From: Hyphomicrobiales bacterium
GTDB lineage: Bacteria > Pseudomonadota > Alphaproteobacteria > Rhizobiales > Xanthobacteraceae
Length of the DNA stretch: 39,616 bases
Assembly: GCA_021323775.1 (NCBI GenBank)
Contig: JAJPKK010000001.1
Coordinates: forward strand, 1-39,616
Reading direction: 5' to 3'
The notes below the pieces were generated by a model. The model had not been told where the DNA came from. It ran no database searches and saw nothing but the letters and a program-made list of their open reading frames with translations. This document shows, in pieces, positions 16,098 to 24,324 of this stretch (position 1 is the stretch's first letter; each line of letters starts with the position of its first letter). Both the position numbers and the translations under genes were made by a program.

Positions 16098-19000
16098 ATG
16101 AAACTTACGCGCTTGCGCTTGGTTGGATTCAAGTCATTCGTTGATGCGACCGACTTCCTGATCGAGCCAGGGCTCACTGGCGTGGTCGGACCCAACGGCT
16201 GCGGCAAATCGAATCTAGTCGAAGCGATCAAGTGGGTCATGGGCGAGTCTTCGTTCAAGTCCATGCGTGCTTCGTCCATGGACGATGTGATCTTCTCCGG
16301 CTCAACCGCCCGTCCGGCCCGCAACCATGCCGAAGTGGCGATCCGGATCGACAATTCCGACCGCTCGGCGCCCGCCACCTTCAATGACGACGACGTGCTG
16401 GAAATCGCCCGTCGCATTGAGCGTGAGGCCGGCTCTTGCTACCGCATCAATGGACGGGAGGTTCGCGGGCGCGACGTGCAGATTCTGTTCGCCGACGCCT
16501 CCACCGGCGCGCGGTCACCGGCGTTGGTACACCAGGGACGCATTGCTGAGATCGTTCAGGCCAAGCCTGAGCAGCGCCGCCACGTGCTGGAAGAAGCCGC
16601 TGGTATCGCCGGTTTGCATGCTCGCCGGCATGAGGCCGAATTGCGCCTGAAAGCGACAGAAGCCAACTTGACACGGCTCGACGACGTCATCGGCCAGCTC
16701 GCCGCCCAGATGGACGGCCTGAAAAAGCAGGCCAAGCAGGGGGTCCGCTATCGCACCGTTTCCGCGCAGGTGCGCAAGAACGAGGCGATGCTCTACCACC
16801 TACGCTGGACGGCGACGAACGTCGGGGTGACCGAAGCCGAGCACGTCAAAGACGCCTGCGTGCGCGCCGTCGCCGACCGCGTCGCGGCGGAGGCGGAAGC
16901 CTCCAAGCGGCAGGCGCTGGTCGCGGCCGAGCTGCCGACCCTACGCGAAGCCGAAGCGCGCGCCGGCGCCGCCCTGCACGGTTTCAACGTCGCGCGCCAG
17001 GACCTCGATCGCGAGGAACAGCGCGCGAAGGACCGTATCGCCGAGCTGGAGCTGCGCTTGAAGCAGTTCGCCGCCGACAGCGAGCGCGAAAAACAACTCG
17101 CGGCGGACGCGGAAGCCGCCCTCGCCCGGCTCGCCGCCGAGGAAGAAATCATTCACAGCGAGGCGCGCGAAAGCGCCGGCCAACGCAGCGGGATCGATGC
17201 CAAGGTTGCCGAGGCCGACAGCGAACTTAACGCAGCCGAGGCGATCTTTGCCGAACTGACCGCAAACCTCGCCGACCTCACCGCGCAGCGTCACCAGTTG
17301 CAGAACGCCGCGCGCAAGCATGGCGAACGCGCCGCCCGGCTGGAGAGCGAAATCGCCGGCATCGCGGGGGAACTGGCGGCACTGCAGGCCGCCGCCGATC
17401 CCGACCTTGCCGCGCTCGCCGCTGCGGTCGTCGAGATGCAGGCCGCCATCGCCGGCGCCGACGCCGCCGCGGTCGGGGCAGAGGCCGCGCACGCCAGAAC
17501 GCGCCAGCAGCTCGAGGCCTCGCGCGCCCCGCTCGCCGAAGCGGAGCGCCGCGTACAGCGGTTGGAGACCGAGGCGAAGACCTTGTCCAAGGTGCTGGCG
17601 GTCGAGAACAAGAACCTGTGGCCGCCGGTAATAGATCACATCGCGGTGGAGAAGGGATTCGAGAAAGCGCTCGGCGCCGCGCTCGGCGACGATCTCGATG
17701 CGCCCGCCGATCCGTCCGCGCCAATGCGCTGGATGGGCTCCGCCATCGGTCCCTTCGACCCGATTCTGCCGGAAGGCGCGGAGTCGTTGTTGGCGCGCGT
17801 GCAGGCGCCGGCCGAGGTCGCCCGCCGCCTCAATCAGATCGGCGTCATCAGCCGGGAGAACGGCCCGGCCGTCGCCGCGCAGCTCAAGCCCGGTCAGCGG
17901 TTGGTGTCACCGGAAGGCGACCTCTGGCGCTGGGACGGCTTTGCCGCCGCCGCGCACGCGCCGACCGGCGCGGCACGCCGCCTGGCGGAACGCGGTCGCC
18001 TCGTCGATATCGAAGCCGAGCTGCAGGTCGCGCGCGCCGACGCGGAAACTGCCCGCGGCGTCGTAGCGGCTGCCCATGCCGCCGCGCAGTCGGCCGCGGC
18101 CGCCGAAGCACAGGCCCGCAATGCCGCGCGCGAGCGTCAGCGCGAGGGGAATGCCGCGCGCGATCGCCACGAGGCGGCCGAGCGGGAAGCGAACCGCCAC
18201 GCCGCCCGCCTCTCTGCGCTCGAGGAGGCGCGTGCGCGTCTCACCGCCAATCGCGACGAGGCCAACGCCGCCAAGGCCGAATCTGAGCGTGCCCTCGCCG
18301 CGCCGGCGCCCGCCACCGATCTGGAAACCCGGCTTACCGCCGTGCGCGAGGATATCGCCGGCAAGCGCGGGCGTTTGACCGAAGTGCGCGCCGAGCGGCA
18401 GGCGATCGCGCGCGAGGCCGAGGTCGCCGATCGCCGGCTCGTCCAGCTCGCCACCGATAAGGCCGAATGGGTGCAGCGCCAGGACGGTGCCCGCAACCAG
18501 ATCGCCACGCTGGATAATCGCATCGCCGAAACCCGGCGCGACCTGACCGAATTGCAGAACGCGCCGCAGATGTTCGCCGAAAAGCGCAGCTCGCTGATCA
18601 GCGAGATCGAACTGGCGGAAGCCGAGCGGCGCGCCTGCGCCGACCGGCTGCAGGAGGCGGAGACCAAGCTCGCCGAGGCCGACCGCGACGCCCGCACGGC
18701 GCTCGAGGCGGCCAGCGCCGCACGCGAAGAGCTCGCGCGCGCCGAGGAAAAGTTCGAAGGGGCCAAGCGCCGGCTGTCCGACGTCGGCCGCGAAATCCAT
18801 GACATGCTGGAGATCGCGCCGCCCGCGGCCGCGGAGCTGGCCGAAATCAAGACGGGCGAAGAGCTGCCCACGCTGCCCGAAATCGAGGAGAAGCTTGAGC
18901 GTCTGCGCCGGGAGCGCGAACGGCTCGGCGCCGTCAATCTGCGTGCCGAGGAAGAGCTGCGCGAGGTAGAGACCCAACACACCTCGCTCACCACTGAGCG

Positions 19001-19550
19001 CGACGATCTGGTCGCTGCGATCTCCAAGCTCCGCCAAGGTATCCAGAATCTCAATCGCGAGGCACGCGAGCGGCTGCTGGCTTCATTCGAACAAGTCAAC
19101 AAGCACTTCCAGCATTTGTTTACGCAGTTGTTCGGCGGCGGCACCGCTGAATTGCGGCTCGTGGAGAGCGAGGATCCGCTGCAGGGCGGCCTGGAAATTC
19201 TGGCGAAGCCCCCCGGCAAAAAGCACTCGACGCTCTCGTTGCTGTCCGGCGGCGAGCAAGCGCTGACGGCGTTGGCGCTGATCTTCGCGGTGTTCCTGAC
19301 GAATCCCGCACCGATCTGCGTGTTGGACGAGGCGGAAGCGCCGCTTGATGACCACAATGTAGAGCGTTTCTGCGACCTGCTTGATGAAATGGCACGGACA
19401 ACGGATACACGTTTCGTGATCATCACCCACAATCCGATCACCATGGCGCGCATGAACCGTTTGTTCGGTGTCACCATGGCCGAGCGCGGTGTGTCGCAGC
19501 TGGTTTCGGTGGATTTAGAAGCGGCAGTGAGATTCCGCGAGGCGGGGTAG
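16098..19550 (+). CDS. smc: Chromosome segregation protein SMC
   Basis: A full-length 1150-residue SMC. The N-terminal P-loop GPNGCGKSN is near residue 35. Long coiled coils rich in Ala, Glu and Arg follow on both sides of a hinge at about residues 510-600. The C-terminal head has the signature LSGGEQALTALALIFA near 1048 and Walker B CVLDEAEAPLDDHNVERF near 1073. SMC dimers with ScpA/ScpB load on DNA and organise chromosomes. Neither partner gene is in the window. Coding GC is much higher than in the neighbours, especially 17300-18900. It could be the only chromosomal smc, with the island around it, or a second copy; only genome context can decide. ATG 16098 follows a purine-rich stretch. Confidence 0.92.
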   Translation: MKLTRLRLVGFKSFVDATDFLIEPGLTGVVGPNGCGKSNLVEAIKWVMGESSFKSMRASSMDDVIFSGSTARPARNHAEVAIRIDNSDRSAPATFNDDDVLEIARRIEREAGSCYRINGREVRGRDVQILFADASTGARSPALVHQGRIAEIVQAKPEQRRHVLEEAAGIAGLHARRHEAELRLKATEANLTRLDDVIGQLAAQMDGLKKQAKQGVRYRTVSAQVRKNEAMLYHLRWTATNVGVTEAEHVKDACVRAVADRVAAEAEASKRQALVAAELPTLREAEARAGAALHGFNVARQDLDREEQRAKDRIAELELRLKQFAADSEREKQLAADAEAALARLAAEEEIIHSEARESAGQRSGIDAKVAEADSELNAAEAIFAELTANLADLTAQRHQLQNAARKHGERAARLESEIAGIAGELAALQAAADPDLAALAAAVVEMQAAIAGADAAAVGAEAAHARTRQQLEASRAPLAEAERRVQRLETEAKTLSKVLAVENKNLWPPVIDHIAVEKGFEKALGAALGDDLDAPADPSAPMRWMGSAIGPFDPILPEGAESLLARVQAPAEVARRLNQIGVISRENGPAVAAQLKPGQRLVSPEGDLWRWDGFAAAAHAPTGAARRLAERGRLVDIEAELQVARADAETARGVVAAAHAAAQSAAAAEAQARNAARERQREGNAARDRHEAAEREANRHAARLSALEEARARLTANRDEANAAKAESERALAAPAPATDLETRLTAVREDIAGKRGRLTEVRAERQAIAREAEVADRRLVQLATDKAEWVQRQDGARNQIATLDNRIAETRRDLTELQNAPQMFAEKRSSLISEIELAEAERRACADRLQEAETKLAEADRDARTALEAASAAREELARAEEKFEGAKRRLSDVGREIHDMLEIAPPAAAELAEIKTGEELPTLPEIEEKLERLRRERERLGAVNLRAEEELREVETQHTSLTTERDDLVAAISKLRQGIQNLNREARERLLASFEQVNKHFQHLFTQLFGGGTAELRLVESEDPLQGGLEILAKPPGKKHSTLSLLSGGEQALTALALIFAVFLTNPAPICVLDEAEAPLDDHNVERFCDLLDEMARTTDTRFVIITHNPITMARMNRLFGVTMAERGVSQLVSVDLEAAVRFREAG

Positions 19551-19605
19551 TTTTTTCAGGCGGAGAGCGAGAGAGCTGGCTCCCGAGCGAGGCGCCACCT
19601 GATGG

Positions 19606-20406
19606 TCATCGGACGATGAGCAGAGCGGCCATCGCAATGCCCATCGCAATTCGATACCAACCGAAGATTGAAAACCCGTGCCGGCTGACGAATCGCATAA
19701 ACCATTGGACGACGATAAGCGCAACAACAAGCGCGGCTGCGAAGCCAATGCCGATGAGCGTCCAGGACTGGCGATCAAGCGCCGCCGGCGTTTTCCAAAG
19801 ATCGACCGCGGCCGCGCCGAGCATCGTCGGGATAGCGAGAAAAAACGAAAACTCGGTTGCCGTGCGGCGGTCGACGCCCAGCGCAACGCCGCCGAGAATA
19901 GTGGCGCCGGCGCGCGAGACCCCCGGAATCATGGAAAGGACCTGGCACAGCCCAATTGCGAGAGCCGTCCGCATCGGCATTTCTTCGATACGGTGGCACC
20001 GCGGCAAAGGCGCCAGCCGTTCAATGACCAGGATCGCGATGCCGCCGAGCGTCAAACTCACGGCAACGACCGCGGGCGAGAACAGCACGCTTTTGATAAA
20101 GCCGTGCAGGGCAAGACCGAAGAAGGCGGACGGGAGAAATGCTACGGTGAGGGCAACCACAAACCGCCGGGCTTGTGGGTCTCGTGGAAGGGCTCGCGCG
20201 ACGCTTAACAACTTCGGGGCAGAATAGAGACAGACAGCCAGGATTGCACCGAGCTGGATGACGACTTCGAACAGCGTACCGAACTCGCTCTGAAAGCGTA
20301 TCAGCGACCCAACAAGAATCAAATGCCCGGTGGATGACACGGGAATGAACTCGGTCAACCCCTCGACGATGCCGAGCAGCAACACAGCAATCCATCGATC
20401 ACCCAT
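19606..20406 (-). CDS. uppP: Undecaprenyl-diphosphatase UppP (BacA)
   Basis: A 266-residue integral membrane protein with the family signatures EGLTEFIPVSSTGHLILV near the N-terminus and IPGVSRAGATI near residue 165, plus about eight helices. UppP removes one phosphate from undecaprenyl diphosphate to recycle the peptidoglycan lipid carrier, and it confers bacitracin resistance. The gene converges on smc (55 bp apart) and is the last of three minus-strand genes after the 22351-22396 fluoride switch, although a 164-bp gap separates it from the HIT gene, so it may have its own promoter. Most genomes carry one essential uppP; a second one near fluoride genes suggests a stress isozyme. Confidence 0.93.
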   Translation of the reverse strand: MGDRWIAVLLLGIVEGLTEFIPVSSTGHLILVGSLIRFQSEFGTLFEVVIQLGAILAVCLYSAPKLLSVARALPRDPQARRFVVALTVAFLPSAFFGLALHGFIKSVLFSPAVVAVSLTLGGIAILVIERLAPLPRCHRIEEMPMRTALAIGLCQVLSMIPGVSRAGATILGGVALGVDRRTATEFSFFLAIPTMLGAAAVDLWKTPAALDRQSWTLIGIGFAAALVVALIVVQWFMRFVSRHGFSIFGWYRIAMGIAMAALLIVR

Positions 20407-20570
20407 TACGCGGCGGCCATATCGTGGTTACGTCGTCGGGACGACGTGCCGGGATAAGCATCTATACGGTGAACCCTACCCCTAACTGCCGCGCGCATGG
20501 TTACCTCTCTTCTGCGGTGCCCTGTTATCTAAGAACACTTTGCAGGCCACGGAAAATTGCCTTAGGCGGC

Positions 20571-20987
20571 TCATCCGGAGCCGGAGCTGGGATAACGAGC
20601 CTTGCCAGGGATGATCGCGCGCACGCCGCCCCACGGATCGGGAACGTCGCCGTGTCGACGCGGGATCAGGTGAACATGACAATGGAGGATCGTCTGGCCG
20701 GCAACGACGCCGATATTGATGCCGATGTTGAATCCTTGCACCGTGCTGTCGTCATTGAGGATATCATTGCGAAGTTGCTTCAGCAGATCATCCACTGCCG
20801 CGGTTTCGCGCCGGTTCAGGTCAAAATACGTCGGCACGTGGCGACGAGGCAGCACGAGTGTGTGGAGTGGCGTAACAGGATAAATATCACGGACGGCGAA
20901 AACAATGTCATTGCCCGTCAGCACATGTGACGGATCCATCGTACAGAATGGACAATGCGATGTGCCTGAGGAATGTGATTGCGCCAC
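20571..20987 (-). CDS. HIT-family hydrolase
   Basis: A 138-residue protein with the histidine triad HCHVHL near residue 110, the conserved GFNIGINIGVVAGQTILHC lead-in, and an N-terminal CPFC pair that with later His residues could bind zinc. HIT enzymes of this branch hydrolyse or transfer nucleotidyl groups (AMP-lysine, AMP-NH2, Ap4A or ADP-sulfate types). The start is GTG 20987, with GAGG nearby. It lies 44 bp after the cyclopropane synthase gene and is probably co-transcribed with it under the riboswitch. HIT proteins can hydrolyse adenosine fluorophosphate-like substrates, which would be of interest here, but this is speculation. Confidence 0.88.
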   Translation of the reverse strand: MAQSHSSGTSHCPFCTMDPSHVLTGNDIVFAVRDIYPVTPLHTLVLPRRHVPTYFDLNRRETAAVDDLLKQLRNDILNDDSTVQGFNIGINIGVVAGQTILHCHVHLIPRRHGDVPDPWGGVRAIIPGKARYPSSGSG

Positions 20988-21031
20988 GGGATCGACCTCG
21001 TTCGGGTGAGCACGTCAGGGGCCTTCCAGGT

Positions 21032-22264
21032 TTACTCCGCGGCCCTGACATGCTGGGCGCGGTATTCATGTTCAAACAGGTAGTCGCGGATTAGTGGAAC
21101 TGCGTCAATTCCACGGGCAAGTTGGGCTTGAAAGACCATCAATCCGCCGTAGCGAAAACTCATTTCGCTAATCGCGAGATAGAACTCCCACATCCGACAG
21201 AAGCGTTCGTCATAGAGCTCGCTGAACTGTCGCCGCTTTGCCAAGAAGCGTTCTCGCCAATGGCGCAGGGTTTGCGCGTAGTGAAGTCGAAGGATCTCGA
21301 GGTCTGTCATCCAGAGACCCGTCCGCTCGATGGCTGGCAACACCTCGGAGAGTGCGGGGATGTAGCCGCCTGGAAAGATGTATTTTCGGATCCAGGCGCT
21401 GGTGATGTCAGGGCCGTCCTTCCGACCGATAGAATGGACGACGGCAATACCGTCATCGCCCAGCAACCGCGACACAGCGTCGAAGAATTGAGTGTAGTGA
21501 GGCGTTCCGACGTGCTCGAACATGCCGACCGACACGATGCGATCGAACTTCCCCTCGATTTCGCGATAGTCGCGCAACTCGAACGTGACCCGCTTTTCGA
21601 GGCCCGCTTGGCGGGCGCGCTGCTGCGCAATGGTGAATTGGGCGCAGGAGAGCGTGACGCCAACGACTCGCACGCGTTCTGCCTGCGCCAACGAAAGAGC
21701 AAGGCCGCCCCATCCGCAACCTATATCGAGCACCCGTTGTCCGGGCTGCAACAGAAGCTTGGCAGCAAGGTGTTGTTTCTTAGCGTCCTGCGCCTCCTCG
21801 AGCGATAGCCGAGGATCTCGGAAGTAGGCACAGGAGTATTGAAGATCGGTGTCGAGGAATTGCTGATAAAGATGAGATGACAAATCGTAATGGTGTGCGG
21901 CGTTGCGCCGAGCGGTCTGGATGGGATTGTATTGCAGAAGTCGACGCAAGACCGCCTTGGCAGTGGCAGCGAGCCATGTGCCTCTGAATTGCGGTTTACG
22001 CGCCAGGTTTCGGCCGCAGATATCGACGAGGTCCCACAGGGTCCCCTGCTCAATCAATAAGGTACCAGCCATATAGCATTCACCGAGATAAAGATCGGGA
22101 TTGGTCGCGAGCTTTAGCGGCGTTAGTGCGCCTTTGAGCCGAACGACGACGTCAAGCTGAGGTTCACCGGCAGGTACCTCGCCGAATTGCCACCGGGTGT
22201 TGTCTGGCGTGACGACCGTCAGTCTGCCGATTTTGATGACTTGATCGAGCGTCTTCTGCAACAT
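21032..22264 (-). CDS. cfa: Cyclopropane-fatty-acyl-phospholipid synthase
   Basis: A 410-residue protein with the family N-terminal lipid-binding domain, then the SAM-binding motif LDIGCGWGGLALS near residue 180, the substrate-side motif YSCAYF and the FEHVG loop. The enzyme adds a methylene bridge from SAM to unsaturated acyl chains of membrane phospholipids, lowering proton permeability and protecting against acid stress. Protonated fluoride (HF) enters by diffusion in acid, so a membrane-hardening enzyme under fluoride control makes sense (inference). ATG 22264 has only a weak GAGAG site. It is the first gene after the minus-strand aptamer at 22351-22396. Confidence 0.92.
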   Translation of the reverse strand: MLQKTLDQVIKIGRLTVVTPDNTRWQFGEVPAGEPQLDVVVRLKGALTPLKLATNPDLYLGECYMAGTLLIEQGTLWDLVDICGRNLARKPQFRGTWLAATAKAVLRRLLQYNPIQTARRNAAHHYDLSSHLYQQFLDTDLQYSCAYFRDPRLSLEEAQDAKKQHLAAKLLLQPGQRVLDIGCGWGGLALSLAQAERVRVVGVTLSCAQFTIAQQRARQAGLEKRVTFELRDYREIEGKFDRIVSVGMFEHVGTPHYTQFFDAVSRLLGDDGIAVVHSIGRKDGPDITSAWIRKYIFPGGYIPALSEVLPAIERTGLWMTDLEILRLHYAQTLRHWRERFLAKRRQFSELYDERFCRMWEFYLAISEMSFRYGGLMVFQAQLARGIDAVPLIRDYLFEHEYRAQHVRAAE

Positions 22265-22350
22265 GTCCCGCTCTCGCCTGCTGCTAGCGGCGGGCCCGAT
22301 ATGCCTATACTCCCAAAGGGCATAGCTCTCCCCACCGCGCCTGTCGCGCA

Positions 22351-22396
22351 GTAGGAGTCATCAGCCGATCAGCGGTTGAAGGGAGACCCCATTCCC
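22351..22396 (-). promoter_or_regulatory. Fluoride riboswitch
   Basis: On the minus strand P1 is GGGA...TCCC around ATGGGGTC, then TTCAACCGC, P3 closing on GGC, and TGATGACTCCTAC. The pseudoknot GGGGTC/GACTCC has one G-U pair. The 3' strand CTCCTACTGCGC can alternatively pair with GCGCGGTGGGGAG (down to about 22329) over a GACAG loop, an expression-platform hairpin without a T-run. It serves the cfa-HIT(-uppP) genes and stands back to back with another aptamer at 22541. Confidence 0.92.
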
Positions 22397-22402
22397 AAGT
22401 TG

Positions 22403-22431
22403 AGTTTCGCCGGGGTCATGGATGACGTCAA
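22403..22431 (-). promoter_or_regulatory. Candidate promoter for the cfa riboswitch
   Basis: TTGACG (22431-22426), a 17-nt spacer and GAAACT (22408-22403) on the minus strand; the -10 is weak but ends 6 nt before P1. Confidence 0.45.
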
Positions 22432-22504
22432 GTTTGCTGTCGTGGGAACCACCGTATACCCGCGACGCGTCCCGGACAATGGGCTTGATGGTCTCATAGC
22501 TCGA

Positions 22505-22533
22505 TTGACGATCTTTTCGAAGCCTTCTAGCCT
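22505..22533 (+). promoter_or_regulatory. Candidate promoter for the Nudix riboswitch
   Basis: TTGACG at 22505-22510, a 17-nt spacer and TAGCCT at 22528-22533, ending 7 nt before P1 of the aptamer. The same hexamers and spacing recur at 15005-15032. Confidence 0.55.
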
Positions 22534-22540
22534 ACTGCAC

Positions 22541-22587
22541 GGGAATGGAGTCTCCCGTTTAACCGCATGGCAGCTGATGACTCCTGC
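22541..22587 (+). promoter_or_regulatory. Fluoride riboswitch
   Basis: P1 is GGGA...TCCC around ATGGAGTC, followed by GTTTAACCGC, a short P3 (GC-ATG-GC) and AGCTGATGACTCCTGC. The pseudoknot GGAGTC/GACTCC is perfect. It leads, 100 nt later, to the Nudix hydrolase gene. A G-C-rich segment follows but I cannot define a clean terminator, so the mode of control is open. Confidence 0.88.
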
Positions 22588-22687
22588 AACGCTTCGAGGC
22601 GGGCGCGAGAACGCGCGCGACGCTACCGAGAGGTCGGGTAGTGTGCTTCTGCCGCTTAGTCCCGAACTCACGGAGCCGGGGTATGAC

Positions 22688-23347
22688 ATGCGGGACAAAT
22701 CAGATCAGCGCCATGAACCGAGCTTGGAGGAGTTGCTGTCCGATCCAATCATTTGGACAGTGATGAAATCAGACAAGGTCGAAGAGCATGAGCTGCGGAA
22801 CTTGTTGAAGCACGTGGCGGCAGAACTGGCAGCCGGCAGTGATCGAGCCGCTGGGAACGAAGTCTCAATAGAGGACGACGACGATGGCGCATTTCGAAAA
22901 GGCGTCGGCATTATGCTCCTCAACGACCGCAACGAAGTCTTTGTCGGTCAGCGAGTCGATGCCCAGCATGAAGCTTGGCAAATGCCGCAGGGTGGGATTG
23001 ATGGCGACGAAGACCCGCGTGCAGCGGCACTCCGGGAGCTGAAGGAAGAGGTTGGCACCGACAAGGTGCACGTGATCGCAGAGAGCAAGAATTGGCTCCG
23101 GTACGAGCTACCGCCTGAAATGCGTGAGCGTTGGGGCGAGCGGAGCCGGTGGCGCGGCCAGCAGCAAAAGTGGTTTGTGATGCGTTTTAACGGAACCGAT
23201 GGCGACATCAACATTGCCGGTGATCACCCGGAGTTTTCGGCATGGAAATGGGTTCCCATCGAGCAGCTGCCGGACCTCATTGTTTCGTTCAAACGGCAGC
23301 TTTATCTCGATGTTGTGTGTGAGTTCAGGCAATTCGGGCCGCCTTAA
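22688..23347 (+). CDS. RppH-like Nudix hydrolase
   Basis: A 219-residue protein. The Nudix box GGIDGDEDPRAAALRELKEE is near residues 101-120 and is preceded by the RppH-type WQMPQ. Further family positions (WLRYELP, QQKWFVM, FSAWKWV) follow. RppH enzymes remove pyrophosphate from the 5' end of RNA or cleave dinucleoside polyphosphates, with Mg2+. An extra acidic N-terminal region of about 75 residues (EELLSDPIIWTVMKSDKVEE) is unusual. ATG 22688 (MRDKSD) is chosen since the longer open frame runs back through the aptamer. Mg-fluoride complexes inhibit such hydrolases, so an induced isozyme is plausible. Confidence 0.88.
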   Translation: MRDKSDQRHEPSLEELLSDPIIWTVMKSDKVEEHELRNLLKHVAAELAAGSDRAAGNEVSIEDDDDGAFRKGVGIMLLNDRNEVFVGQRVDAQHEAWQMPQGGIDGDEDPRAAALRELKEEVGTDKVHVIAESKNWLRYELPPEMRERWGERSRWRGQQQKWFVMRFNGTDGDINIAGDHPEFSAWKWVPIEQLPDLIVSFKRQLYLDVVCEFRQFGPP

Positions 23348-23400
23348 CTTTTGATGAGGTGAATGTCGCTTCAGGGCGCGAAACAGCTAAGGGGGGCAAT

Positions 23401-23525
23401 ATGAAGAGCTTTGTTTTGGCAATCATCGTTGCAGTCTTGCTAGCGATCGGTTTTGCATGGGGGGCTGAACTCGTTCCAAAAGACGGCTGAGCAGGAATTT
23501 CATACCGTGAGCGCACGTCCTTAGC
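23401..23525 (+). pseudogene. One-helix small membrane peptide, apparently frameshifted
   Basis: After AGGGGGG, ATG 23401 encodes MKSFVLAIIVAVLLAIGFAW, a hydrophobic helix, and the frame ends at TGA 23490 after 29 residues. Shifting the frame by one base after the run of six G at about 23458-23464 gives SFQKTAEQEFHTVSARP to TAG 23525. Together these resemble 40-residue one-helix peptides common in Bradyrhizobium-like genomes. Either the short form is functional or a base was lost or gained at the G-run. It follows the Nudix gene in the same direction. Confidence 0.5.
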
Positions 23526-23581
23526 ATCGCCGGGCTTACGATCCTATTTTTCGGGATCGGTGGATTCTTGGCAATCAAAGC

Positions 23582-23917
23582 TCATCGTTTCGCCGCGCCA
23601 AAATTTGGACAGGAGGCCTGCCAGTGGACGATATGCCCCGCCGGCACGAGCTCGTTGAGCAAGGCAATAGCAGCCTGTGCGACCGCGGGCTCATCATAGA
23701 ACTCGATGACGATCGGCAGGTCCACCATCAGCCGCAAAATATCGGCGGCGTGTACGGAACCTTTACTGCCGAATCCCGCAATCCCACGGAACACGACGAC
23801 GCCGTGGACTCGGTGTTGGTCGTGCAAGACGTTGAGAACTTCCTCCATGAGCGCCTTCCGGCGGCCATGATCGGATTCCTTCAGATAGATCCTGACCACG
23901 GTGACTTCGTTTTCCAT
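23582..23917 (-). CDS. DUF190 family protein
   Basis: A 111-residue protein starting MENEVTVVRIYLKESDH, with GVVVFRGIAGFGSKG and ILRLMVDLPIVIEFYDE. These are the same landmarks as in the DUF190 protein at 260-613, though the two are clearly diverged. It starts 13 bp after crcB with a GAGG site, so the two form a unit at the end of the Hyf-like operon. DUF190 has a PII-like fold and is repeatedly paired with CrcB; a role in channel control is inferred from that pairing. Confidence 0.88.
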   Translation of the reverse strand: MENEVTVVRIYLKESDHGRRKALMEEVLNVLHDQHRVHGVVVFRGIAGFGSKGSVHAADILRLMVDLPIVIEFYDEPAVAQAAIALLNELVPAGHIVHWQASCPNFGAAKR

Positions 23918-23930
23918 GACAGCCTCGCTG

Positions 23931-24305
23931 TTACAGATTGCGAGCGATGTACGCGCCCGCAAAGGCCGCAATAAAACCAAGCCCACCAGACAACAGGAAA
24001 TAGAGGCCAGCCCTCGCCCCATATCCTTGTTCGACGAGCAGCAGTGTCTCCATCGAGAAGGTCGAAAACGTGGTGAAGCCGCCAAGAAAGCCGGTCAAGA
24101 CTCCGCTTCTCAATTCCGGCGTTATAGTCAATCGTTCGAGCGTTTCGATGAACAGAAATCCCATCAGGAAGCTGCCCAGCACATTGATGCTGAGGGTCGC
24201 GTAAGGAAAGTCTCGTCCGTAAATGCTTTGAATCAGATTGGTCATCCCATACCGTGCCCAGCATCCGCATGTGCCGCCCACGGCGATCGCAATGTATGTC
24301 CACAT
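23931..24305 (-). CDS. crcB: Fluoride channel CrcB (Fluc)
   Basis: A complete 124-residue protein with four membrane helices. Conserved features include an ARYG turn after helix 1, the pore Asn in SINVLGSFLMGF, and GFLGGFTTFSTFSMET, which carries the Phe box and the central sodium-site backbone. It forms an antiparallel dimer that lets fluoride out of the cytoplasm. The gene lies 19 bp after the last Hyf-like gene, so it is the seventh gene of the transcript that begins at the 31799-31844 riboswitch. This is the direct link between the fluoride signal and the operon's purpose. The other crcB in the window is destroyed. Confidence 0.96.
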   Translation of the reverse strand: MWTYIAIAVGGTCGCWARYGMTNLIQSIYGRDFPYATLSINVLGSFLMGFLFIETLERLTITPELRSGVLTGFLGGFTTFSTFSMETLLLVEQGYGARAGLYFLLSGGLGFIAAFAGAYIARNL

Positions 24306-24324
24306 TTCAGAAGCGCTCGAACAA

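Noticed and set aside
17907-19477. Long minus-strand open frames opposite smc
   Set aside because: High GC codon-3 bias of smc leaves few stops on the other strand; the translations are low-complexity Ser/Arg/Gly.
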